DNA from: Caulochytrium protostelioides
Taxonomy: Eukaryota > Chytridiomycota > Caulochytriomycetes > Caulochytriales > Caulochytriaceae
Reading direction: 5' to 3'
Assembly (NCBI GenBank): GCA_003615045.1
Contig: ML014129.1
Span: 62,001-126,000 of the forward strand
DNA: 64,000 bases
Numbering within the stretch: the stretch's first letter is position 1; every line of letters begins with the position of its first letter. This document shows, piece after piece, positions 43,321 to 51,867 of this stretch. The notes under the pieces were generated by a model that had not been told where the DNA came from, searched no databases, and worked only from the letters and a program-made list of their open reading frames with translations. Position numbers and translations under genes: made by a program.

Positions 43321-43817
43321 GATGAGTATTGCGCGGAATTGACGGCGGCGCAAGTCTGGCAGACAGCCAAAGCTTCGACGCGCACGCCTCTGGGGCCCTG
43401 AAGGCGACAGGGACACGGAGAGCGCCCCAAACAAAAGGGTTTAGCCCTTCAGCCGCTCCGCCACGACGACGAGCGCACAGCGACGCCTCCTGCTGGCCGA
43501 ATGTTGAGCAGCGCCCTTCCTCGCCGCCCGCCGGCCAATCATAGCGACAACGCATCGGCGATCGGCATGGCTATTACCGCTTCCTGCATGGTCTGAAGCT
43601 TGATCGGCCCCGACGCGTCGCTGTGAATCGTTAACCACAAATGCTCATCATCAGTCGAACCCATCTCCCTTAAAAACGGTCTGGCTTACCCCCTTCGTCG
43701 TGAGATGTAAAACACGGATACCCAGTTACCGTTGCTCCTATCACTCATTATCGCGTCGCTGGCCACTTGACGCTGCCCCTTGAGAAGCAGCGGTGGCGAA
43801 TCGCCGCGGTCATCGCG

Positions 43818-45977
43818 ATGCGCCATCTGCCGTCGGACATCCGCATCACGGGCCCCTCGCATGGCAAGTGCGGCTACTGTCACGGATCGCGCGGCAGTCG
43901 GTCCTCCCATACCTTCGGCTTCCTCGCCACGCGGCTCTCGGTCACAGGCTATCAGCAGCTCATCGACCGCGGCTGGCGCCGCTCAGGACGCTACCTCTAC
44001 CACCCGCACCCGGCGACCTCGTGCTGTAAGCTGTATACGATCCGCCTGAATGTCACCCAATACCAACTGACGCACGGCCAGCGCAAAGTTCTGAAGCGCG
44101 CACACCGATGGACGGAGTCCACCCTTGCTGCCGCGGCATCGGCGGACGCTACCGCCGCGATGACGACACCGTCCAGCGCCGCCACGGCCGCCGCTGTGCA
44201 CGTCGAGACCCTGCCGGGCGCTCTGCCACTGGACCGCGACGCCTTTGCCACGCCGACGACAGACCACCACCCGGGCCCCGATGACTTGCTTGCGGCCTCG
44301 ACGGTGTCCACCCCTGGACCGCCGTCGGCCGCTGCGGATGGGTATCCCGCCGGCGCCGCGCGTTGCGTGAGCGCCCGACGGACGCTCCGACCGCCCGAAG
44401 GCGCTGCGCGTCCGGCCAGGCCATCGGCAGCGTCGCCACCGCTCGACTGGACGCGGCCGATGTGTGCCATCTCCGCGCAGATGGAGGACCCGCGCGTTTG
44501 GCGCACCGAGCTCGTACCCACGGCGTTCGCGGAGGACGCATATGCGTTGTATCGGTCGTACCAGATCGGCGTCCACGGCGACGACCCCGACAGGATCACG
44601 CGCGAGCAGTACCGCCAGTTTCTGGTCGATTCGCCGCTCGTGCCGCTCGAGGCCTCGCGCGCCGCGTTGATGGCGCAGCAGCGGGCCGAGGCGCGGCGCC
44701 AACGTCGCGCTGCCATGCAGGACGAGCATCCATGGCGAGCCGACGAGATCCAAGCGGCGCAGGAGGACCTCGAAGAAGAGGCCGACCAGGACGCTGAGGG
44801 TGGCGCGAGTTTGCCCGCGCGGCATCCGGAGCACGGTTATGGCTCATTCCATCTCCGATACTATCTCAACGGCCAGCTCGTCGCTGTCAGTGTTCTGGAC
44901 ATCCTGCCGCGCTCCGTCTCGAGTGTCTACTTCTTTTACGATCTGGCCCATAAGCACTTAGGTCTCGGGCACTACTCGGCACTCCATGAGATCGGGTGGA
45001 CCCAGCGACTCTACCAGCGGCGCTACCCACACGCCCCGCCTATTGTACCCGGCGACGGCACGCTCGCGCCCCAGTCGACAACCCCGCTGGCTGGCGCAAA
45101 TGCCGCGGATCCGTCGTTCGCCGCCGTCGTCCGCCAGCACGGCGGCCAGACCAGTCTCACCGGCTTCGGCATCCGATATTACTATTTGGGATACTACATC
45201 CACGACTGCGCCAAGATGCGCTACAAGGGCTCCTACCAGCCCTCGGAGCTGCTGTGTCCCGTCACCCAAACCTGGTGGCCGCTCAGTGACCACGACCGCG
45301 TCGGCCGCGTCCTGGCGCAGCAGCGTCGGCCGCTCCACGTGCCGTCGTCACCGTCCGCGCCGTCCGCGTCGATTGCAGCATCGGCCACGCGGGCCGCCAT
45401 CGGCAGCACCACCGCTCCGCCAGCGCCAGCGCCAGCGTCGATGACGGCGACGCCGACCGCCCTGGCGAGCGCCTCGGCGGCGTCCGTCACCACAACCGCG
45501 TCCCATCGCGCCGCGACGGCGGCGGTCCGTCTCGCGCCCGCGGCGGTCCCGCGCCCGCCGTACATGCAAACGCCGGACGTGCGCCGTGTCGGAATGGTCG
45601 CGCTGTACGTGCGCCCGAACACGGTCCTCATGCTCGAGCAGGTGAGCCAGCCGGTCCATGACGCGATCGCGGCTCAGCGGCGGGCGCCGCGGGCGGCGGG
45701 ACCCGTGGCGGTGGCATCGTGGGGGCTGCCGAGCCCATACGAGCGGTGGGTCACCGAGCTGGGCCGCTCGGCGGGGTGGGACTTTGTGCTGGACTGCTCG
45801 ATCGGCGTGATGGCTGGTCTGGCCGATGACTCCGGTTCCGGCTCCGACTGTGACTCCGACGAGGACGTGGAGGACGCGGAGGAGGACGCAACGTGGGATG
45901 AGGAGGCGAGCGGCGCCATGTCCGAGACGAGCGCGATGCCAGCCGATCCCGTGAACACCGCCACCGCCGCGGCATGA
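43818..45977 (+). CDS. ATE1: Arginyl-tRNA--protein transferase
   Basis: 719 residues from ATG 43818. Ate1 transfers Arg from Arg-tRNA to N-terminal Asp/Glu/oxidised Cys, creating N-degrons of the Arg/N-degron pathway in cytosol and nucleus. The N-terminal domain has the four family cysteines: KCGYC (C18, C21) and TSCC (C69, C70), known to bind zinc or an Fe-S cluster. Between them is QQLIDRGWRRSGRYLYHP. The C-terminal GNAT-like catalytic domain shows GYGSFHLRYYLNGQLVAVSV, then DILPRSVSSVYFFYD and LGLGHYSALHEIGW, later YYLGYYIHDCAKMRYKGSY and PSELLCP. Long Ala/Pro/Ser inserts separate the domains. The tail is Asp/Glu-rich. It converges on VPS26. Confidence 0.95.
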   Translation: MRHLPSDIRITGPSHGKCGYCHGSRGSRSSHTFGFLATRLSVTGYQQLIDRGWRRSGRYLYHPHPATSCCKLYTIRLNVTQYQLTHGQRKVLKRAHRWTESTLAAAASADATAAMTTPSSAATAAAVHVETLPGALPLDRDAFATPTTDHHPGPDDLLAASTVSTPGPPSAAADGYPAGAARCVSARRTLRPPEGAARPARPSAASPPLDWTRPMCAISAQMEDPRVWRTELVPTAFAEDAYALYRSYQIGVHGDDPDRITREQYRQFLVDSPLVPLEASRAALMAQQRAEARRQRRAAMQDEHPWRADEIQAAQEDLEEEADQDAEGGASLPARHPEHGYGSFHLRYYLNGQLVAVSVLDILPRSVSSVYFFYDLAHKHLGLGHYSALHEIGWTQRLYQRRYPHAPPIVPGDGTLAPQSTTPLAGANAADPSFAAVVRQHGGQTSLTGFGIRYYYLGYYIHDCAKMRYKGSYQPSELLCPVTQTWWPLSDHDRVGRVLAQQRRPLHVPSSPSAPSASIAASATRAAIGSTTAPPAPAPASMTATPTALASASAASVTTTASHRAATAAVRLAPAAVPRPPYMQTPDVRRVGMVALYVRPNTVLMLEQVSQPVHDAIAAQRRAPRAAGPVAVASWGLPSPYERWVTELGRSAGWDFVLDCSIGVMAGLADDSGSGSDCDSDEDVEDAEEDATWDEEASGAMSETSAMPADPVNTATAAA

Positions 45978-46031
45978 CCGCGACCTGGGTGGATCCAAAA
46001 CGGCGACCCACCGCTCAGCATCAAACCCACG

Positions 46032-46101
46032 AATGCCGTCTCGCATCGAATAGATTTCTCAAACACCACCGATGCCGTCTCGCATCGTATAGACTTTTCA
46101 A
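46032..46101. repeat. 39-bp spaced repeat with palindromic core between ATE1 and VPS26
   Basis: Two copies of ATGCCGTCTCGCATCG followed by a similar ATAGA.TT tail, 39 bp apart, between the convergent stops of ATE1 and VPS26. The core GATGC-CGTCTC-GCATC can pair with itself as a small hairpin. The same 16-mer occurs at 18161-18176. Confidence 0.7.
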
Positions 46102-46197
46102 TCGCGATCAACAGCATTAGTTCGTATCAAGGGTACACGACGGCTACAGGATCGGAGTTAGAATCCACGGCAGCCGCAGGGACTGCCGTCGCTCCCG

Positions 46198-48894
46198 CTA
46201 TGGCTTCGCGGAAGCCCATTCGAGCGCGGGATCCGGCGCGCCGTCGAACGCGCTCGGCAGGTAGGGCGTGGTGGCCGAGTGCGGCGCCTCGGCGGACGGG
46301 GCCGAGTCGCCCGCCGACGCATCCGCGTCGTTCGCCTCCGGGTCCTGGAACGCCGCCGTCGTGGCCGCTGCCGCCGCCGCATGGGCGGGCGGATCGTCGT
46401 GCGCCGCGGCCGCCGTCGTGGCTTGTGAGCGGACCGGCGCCGGCGCCGCCGCCGCCGTGGATCCTGCCGCCGCGGGCGCCGTCACGGGCGCCGCCACGGC
46501 CGTGTCCTCGCTCGGCCGGCTCGTCGTCGTCGTCGTCGAAACGCGGTGGCGGATCGTGGCCGTATCGGACAGCGCGGGCGGAGCGATGCGCCGCGTCTTG
46601 CCAAGGTTCTGGGTGGGCAGCGCGGCGGGCAGCGCGTCTTCTTCCGGGAGCCGGTAGATGGTCACCTCCTGCTGCTTATAGTAGCGGCGGTTCTCATCGT
46701 CGACGAGCACCAGGTTCAGGTAGTATCGCGTGGAGAACTTCTTGTTCACGTTGCGGTAGGTGGGCGTCAGCTCGAACCCGGAAAGGAACAAGCGGATCGG
46801 GATCGATTCGCCGCGCATGGGCGCGCCGTCCATGATTTCGAAGCGCGTTAGGATATCACTCTCGTTGTACTCGTTCGGGGGGGTGCCCGTCGTCTCGCGG
46901 CGGTTGATCGAGAGCTCCATGTACTTGATCTTGATGCGCACGAGCAGAAAGTAGATCTTGCCAAAGATCACGTCGCGCAAGTGATACTTGGACTTATTGT
47001 ACTCGAACTCGAGGTGCAGGCAGTTGCCGCACACCACGGGTTGCGACACCGCATGGCCCTGCCGCTTCCGCACGATCAAGAGACCCGACGGCACGGTGAC
47101 GCAGTACACGTGGGAGACGCCAGTCGCCGGCGCGGCGACGCGTCGGCAATGCTCGGGCTGGACCACGGGCATGCTGCTGGTGGCATCGGTCGCATTGGTC
47201 AGCGGATCGTGGCAGGTGATCAGCCACGACGGCCCGTCGCTCATCGCTGGGATCGACAGGGACACCACGTGGCTGCGGCTCGCGTAGCCGGCCACGAGGT
47301 AGAGGTGAGACAGGGTATCCCGGACGTGGGGGCTCGGGGTCACAAGGGCGGGCAGTGGGCCCGGCAGCGGCACGCCAGCGCCGACGGCCGCCGCCGCGTG
47401 GAGCCCCTGGATTACCGCGCGGAGCTCCGATCGGGTCAGCGCGTTGAAGACCCAGGCCGCGAGCTTCAATGTGGCGACCAGCGGCACCACTGTAGTGCCT
47501 GCAGGCGTGCGGTCCGACGTCGCGCCTTCCGCAAGGGTGGCCGGGGACGGGAGCACGGGAATCGTCCGTGGCGACGCCGCGGCGTCGTCCAGCGATTTGA
47601 TAGAGACTGCTTCATCGTCCGCTCCGCGCTCCGTGCCGTCTAAGCCATCCGCGTCCGCTGGCGGCTTCGGCAACGCTGCCTGGAACCCAAAAATGCGAGA
47701 CCAGCCCGTGTGGGCGATCACCGCGTGCCGGTGGCCGTCATCGACGGTGACCGACACCGTCTGTCCCGCCTCGGCGAGCCAGGCTTGAATGAGCGCCGCG
47801 GCGGGGGCCGTCGGAATTGGCAGCGCGACGGCGCCGGCGGGTGCGGCAGCCGGCGGCATGGCCGCCCCCGCACAGTAATACCCGTAGAGCCGTAGCAGCG
47901 CGTCGGCGCGCGACGGAGTGGCGCAGTCAGCGTCCGCGCAGAGCGCTAGCCAGACAGCGCGCTCCGTCGGCCGTGGCGCGAGGCCACCGGCGACGCCGCC
48001 CATCACGCGGAACGGCTGGCGCTGGTGGTACAACGCGCCGATTTTGGCCTTGGTCCACGCGTCCGTCGCTGGGGTCGATGACGACGACGAGGACGACGAC
48101 GACGACGACGTATACCAGTCGTGAGTCTCGGTCGTCGTGAGTGCGACGCCGCCCGGGATCTGCGGGTCCGCCACAGCGATCACGTGCCGTGTGGGATCGA
48201 GCGGCTTTTCAAGGAAGGCGCGGCCGTCGGCCTGGGGTACGGGCGGCACGTAGTGGATGGTCGGGGGCCCGGTGCCATCTGCCGCACGAGACGGTACGAC
48301 GGCTGCAATCCGGTCGTCGTGCGTGATCGTATGGAACGGCCGGAACCCGCGCTCGGTCAGGACGTCATGGTCGGGCGTGAAGCAGTCCTCGATGCCGACC
48401 TCCATCTTGATGGCGTTGTTGATGTCCGGGGGCATGCGGTACGAGTGGACCCAGACATCGCGCTCCTTGACGACATTGCTCATACGGCGACCCATGACGA
48501 CGCGGACAAAGTAGCGGAGTTTGACGTTGTTGCCAAAGTAGGATTCATAGCGCTTCTCCACGTTGTGGAATGCAAAGTCGTACGTGGCCGTCGCGTCGAG
48601 AACGCCCGGATCCACGAGGCTCTGCGACAGCGTCAAGAACTCGTCGTGGTTGTCGCGGTTGCCGAAGAGCAGCTCGATGTGGCCAATGAACTGGATCCGC
48701 ACACCCTGGTGCTCGATCCGCTTGCCGTCGCGGACGCGCAGCAGCACTTGCCCGCGGACGGTCTCGCCGTCGAAGTACAGCGGGAACCGCGCCTTCTGGT
48801 CCTTGTCGACCTTCATCTCGATGGCCTTGCGGCTATCCTCGTCATCGAAGACGATTTCGATCTCGGCTGTCTTGCCGAGTCCGAACAAGCTCAT
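46198..48894 (-). CDS. VPS26: Retromer subunit VPS26 carrying an in-frame intein
   Basis: 898-residue precursor, ATG at 48894, one exon. Residues 1-170 and 625 to about 770 are a clear Vps26 (arrestin-like) protein: MSLFGLGKTAEIEIVFDDED, YFGNNVKLRYFVRV, then MPPDINNAIKMEVGIED and, after the insertion, CLHLEFEYNKSKYHL, EIMDGAPMRGESIPIRLFLS, STRYYLNLVLVDDENRRYYK then QQEV. Residues 171-624 are an intein, listed separately. The mature protein would be 444 residues, including a ~120-residue Ala/Thr-rich C-terminal tail beyond the usual end. Vps26 pairs with Vps35 and Vps29 to recycle receptors from endosomes to the Golgi. Without splicing, the arrestin fold would be broken, so function should depend on intein removal. 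Confidence 0.95.
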   Translation of the reverse strand: MSLFGLGKTAEIEIVFDDEDSRKAIEMKVDKDQKARFPLYFDGETVRGQVLLRVRDGKRIEHQGVRIQFIGHIELLFGNRDNHDEFLTLSQSLVDPGVLDATATYDFAFHNVEKRYESYFGNNVKLRYFVRVVMGRRMSNVVKERDVWVHSYRMPPDINNAIKMEVGIEDCFTPDHDVLTERGFRPFHTITHDDRIAAVVPSRAADGTGPPTIHYVPPVPQADGRAFLEKPLDPTRHVIAVADPQIPGGVALTTTETHDWYTSSSSSSSSSSSTPATDAWTKAKIGALYHQRQPFRVMGGVAGGLAPRPTERAVWLALCADADCATPSRADALLRLYGYYCAGAAMPPAAAPAGAVALPIPTAPAAALIQAWLAEAGQTVSVTVDDGHRHAVIAHTGWSRIFGFQAALPKPPADADGLDGTERGADDEAVSIKSLDDAAASPRTIPVLPSPATLAEGATSDRTPAGTTVVPLVATLKLAAWVFNALTRSELRAVIQGLHAAAAVGAGVPLPGPLPALVTPSPHVRDTLSHLYLVAGYASRSHVVSLSIPAMSDGPSWLITCHDPLTNATDATSSMPVVQPEHCRRVAAPATGVSHVYCVTVPSGLLIVRKRQGHAVSQPVVCGNCLHLEFEYNKSKYHLRDVIFGKIYFLLVRIKIKYMELSINRRETTGTPPNEYNESDILTRFEIMDGAPMRGESIPIRLFLSGFELTPTYRNVNKKFSTRYYLNLVLVDDENRRYYKQQEVTIYRLPEEDALPAALPTQNLGKTRRIAPPALSDTATIRHRVSTTTTTSRPSEDTAVAAPVTAPAAAGSTAAAAPAPVRSQATTAAAAHDDPPAHAAAAAATTAAFQDPEANDADASAGDSAPSAEAPHSATTPYLPSAFDGAPDPALEWASAKP
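47023..48384 (-). mobile_element. VPS26 intein, 454 residues, eroded LAGLIDADG endonuclease
   Basis: Starts at Cys171 (codon 48384-48382) and ends with Asn624 (47025-47023). The +1 residue is Cys (47022-47020). Block A is CFTPDHDVLTERGFRPF. Block B is GVALTTTETHDW, with the conserved T..H. Block F is VYCVTVPSGLLIVRK, typical of eukaryotic and viral RNA-polymerase inteins. Block G is VVCGN|C; the penultimate His is Gly, as in other GN-ending inteins. A Ser run follows block B. In the middle, ALLRLYGYYCAGA (~162-174) and RSELRAVIQGLHAAAAVGAG (~318-337) sit where the two LAGLIDADG helices belong, but both catalytic acidic residues are absent. Homing activity is probably lost. Splicing residues Cys1, His, Asn and Cys+1 are intact, so splicing is expected. 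Confidence 0.9.
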
Positions 48895-49178
48895 CGTGGG
48901 CGTGGTCGATCGTCGACGCGAGGCTTCAGGGTATGGTCATGGATCGTGGGTCTGGGGAAGAGAGGTCCCGGCCGGACCAGGCGGAGGCGGCTGCGTTAGC
49001 AGTGGCAGCAGTGGCAGCAGTGGCAGCAGTGGCCGTCACGGCAGCGGCAGCAGCGGTAACAGCCAGGGGGAGGGTCCACCCCCAATCAAGAAACAACCGG
49101 CTCGCCAAGGCGATTGCCAGCTCCCCTCAAGATCACGGGTGTGGGTGGCGTCGCCGCTGAGGACACGATGCAGTATCA
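48895..49178. other. VPS26 promoter region
   Basis: Upstream of VPS26 (minus strand). It contains a GCAGTG/GCAGCA-type repeat at about 48996-49060. A plus-strand frame (from 48933) is Ala-rich because of this repeat. It might include the lost N terminus of the ARP6-like relic, but I cannot show that. Confidence 0.35.
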
Positions 49179-49906
49179 ATGAAAGGAAGTTCAGCCAGTT
49201 CAGCGACGACGCGATGGCAGACGCAGCAGACCATGCTTGACGATGCCTCTCGACACGTGGGGCGTCGACCCGGCTGCGACGAACCTCGTCGTGACCGAGC
49301 CCGTGCTGAGCCCGGTGTCCCTGCAGCATGCCTATCACGAGCTTCTGTAGGAGCGCTACGGCTTGGCGCGCTGCTGGTCGATCTTGGCGACAGGAGCACG
49401 ACGGCGGTTCCCATCATCGCTGGCCGGATCGTGCGTCACGCCGTCCGCCGCCTCCCGGTCGCCGGCCGCGTCCTGACGAACGCGCTGAACGACCTGCTCT
49501 CGCTCCGCCACGTGCATCTGCTGGACGACGCCCCCGCGGCGCGCGCGCCCTGAAGGAGCTGCTGGGTCGCAGACGACGACGCGGCGGCGATGCGCCGGAC
49601 CCGCCGCGAGCACGCCGCTCTCCGCGCCGCCGGCATCGCCTGGACCGACGCCGTCTTCCCGTCGGCCGCCGCCGCCCCGACCGTGCTCGCCGACGCCATC
49701 CTGCCGGACGGCATGACGCCGCCCTGGCCGCGCACTCCGGCCATGGCCATGGCGACGGCCGCACCGACATCGACGCCACGTCACGTGCTGCTCGGCACCG
49801 AGCGCTTCCAGGTGCCGGAACGGCTGTTCACGCCGCCGTCGCCGCCATCACCACCGCCCTCGCCAAGTCGATCAGACCGCACATGGACGACGGATGGACA
49901 CAATAG
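49179..49906 (+). pseudogene. ARP6-like actin-related protein relic
   Basis: Pieces of an Arp6-like protein occur in order in shifting plus-strand frames. TTRWQTQQTMLDD (49206-49244) resembles the NWDTQ..WDxM stretch. WGVDPAATNLVVTEPVLSPV (49258-49317) resembles the LVVTEP..N..S motif. A TAG then interrupts the line, and about 25 residues of the family are missing. LLVDLGDRSTTAVPIIAGR then VAGRVLTNALNDLLSLR (49365-49525) follows. VLADAILPDG and LLGTERFQVPERLF (49685-49830) come next. AVAAITTALAKSIRPH then appears in a third frame to 49906. The ATP-binding N terminus and the final GG motif are not found. Arp6 belongs to SWR1-type H2A.Z remodellers. Frame changes, a stop and a deletion argue for a pseudogene; missed introns or assembly errors are possible. 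Confidence 0.5.
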
Positions 49907-50812
49907 GGGGGACGACGGGTCCACAACACGCGCATCCCACCTCATCCTATCTACGCCTTCTTCCCCTGGTTGGACTGCTACGAAAAAGGATCTGAGCCGT
50001 CTTCTCACTCCCCGATGGTGTGAGTTGGTACTCATTGACAGTATCCACGTTCGAGGAGCCATGGAAGTTGGCCATACTCTTGCATATCCGGACATCTTTG
50101 GGGAGCCTGGGAACGATATGGCGGAGGCCTCTCAGAGATGGTCATGAAGGCACCGGTGGAGTTCAGATGAGGACCTGATGGTCTATACAGCTCGTCGTGC
50201 TCCATGGCGTCATCGTGCTGGTGGCCGGCGCCACGGGCGCCTGATCTCGCACGCGAACGCCAAACTGTGGCGTTCACGACCGCGCTTTCCGGCGCCGGCC
50301 TGCATGACGACGAATCGCCTCGCTCGATGCTGGCTTTCCAACGCCATGGGATGGTATGGTATGGTTTGGCTTGGCTTGACTTGGCTGGGCCGCGTCGTGG
50401 ACTTTCTGTTGATCCTTCCGGATGGCGTGCCGCATGCATCGGGGAGCTGCATCCGAGCGTGCTCCGTGATTCCCGGCCGTGGCTGCTCCGACGGACGGAC
50501 GGAAGGACGGACGGACGGAAGGAGCAAGCCACGGCCAGACGGCGGTCGCGGCTGCGGCATCGGCGTTGGCCCGCCGCCTTCATCACTTCATCACTTTTTC
50601 CGGTATGGCGCACGGCACGGCCAGCGCCGCGCGACGGCACGCGGGGAGGGTTCTCCGGATGGAAACTCAGCCGAGCTCTCCACCGCAACATGGAGCGCCC
50701 GGACTCCCGGGCGTCCGGTCTGCCGAGTATGCCGCCAGGCCCACGGCGACACCACCCATGCACGCCAGTCGACTGGGTCCACGGCGTCCGCGCAGGAGCA
50801 GCAGGAGCCTCT

Positions 50813-50896
<84 letters not shown>

Positions 50897-51616
50897 GCGA
50901 CAACAACAGCGGTGTCGGCGGCTGTTCAACAGAATCACGACCCGCGGTCGACCACCGGCCGACGCTAGCTCCTATTCGACAGGGAATCGGGTGTGTGCCG
51001 CCCGAATCACCGTCACGCGACGCGACGATGGGATGGAGCCAAACCAAGCGGTAACCGTTGGGATGTGGATGTCGGCGTTGTTGATGATGCACGCCACACT
51101 CGCCGCATGCTACCGCGTCTCCCGCTGGCTCGCCGCACACCGACCCCACACCTCGGGCTCCGCTCTCCGGCCCTTCCCCCCGCCGCGGCAAGGTCCCGCC
51201 GCCGGCCATCGCGCCTCCTCTCGGGACGGCTCGCACCCCCGTCGCCGCCCTGCGATCCCGCGCCGGCCGTCCTGCCGCGAATCTCGATTTCGTCGACGGG
51301 ACGGTCGATATCGATACCGCCGTCGGCGTCCAGCGTCTCCTGGCTCGGCAGACGGACTATACTCGGCGATCTCGGGTCATCTCGCTGATCCTGAGCACGT
51401 GCGTTCGCATGCCCGACGCTCGTCGAGCTGATCGAGCGCTGCTCTCCCCTCGGCACAGCGGCGCTTGCTGGCTTCGGTCGCCGCCGCCGGCGCTCGCGCC
51501 CTCCACTGCGACGGCTCCCGCGCATTGGTAGCGGGGCCGCGCACGGCTTTCTGGCGCCGAGCTTCTCCCGGACGATCGCGGGCCGGCGCGACCCGTCGTC
51601 GTAGGCCGCGGCCAGG
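49907..51616. other. Intergenic region with CAG repeat
   Basis: No supported gene. A 417-codon plus-strand frame (50178-51431) spans the CAG repeat and would encode polyGln, with a CRVCRQAHG stretch before it. The rest is Arg-rich and unconvincing. The sequence before 51617 includes the kinase promoter. Confidence 0.4.
50814..50889. repeat. (CAG)n microsatellite, about 25 units
   Basis: Nearly pure CAG run followed by CAG/CAA/CGA-type variants to about 50912. It encodes polyGln in one plus frame and polySer or polyAla in others. I cannot tell whether it is coding. Confidence 0.95.
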
Positions 51617-51835
51617 ATGATTTTTGGCCCATCGTTCACGGCCAACGAGTGCTGGCTCGCCAGCGCCCATGGCGGCCACGGCATTGGCCAGCGCACGGCC
51701 GCCAGCAATGCTCCCGCGCCCTGCACCCGCATCCGGCTTCCGCATACCGCGGATCGGTCCCGACGGGGCGGATGCTATGTCGGCTCGCACTCGCCCCGCG
51801 CGTCGGGGCGTGCCGCCACCGCCGCCGACGATGAA

Positions 51836-51867
<32 letters not shown>

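Noticed and set aside
43029-43560. Minus-strand frames of 130-150 codons near 43.0-43.5 kb
   Set aside because: They overlap the solo Fanzor-end copy and show no domains. They are probably non-coding element sequence.
46198-48894. Reading the VPS26 insertion as an unspliced intron
   Set aside because: The 1362-nt segment is fully open, has intein splicing blocks in order, and begins with Cys and ends Asn before Cys. An intron of this size would not be expected to stay open. RNA data should confirm.
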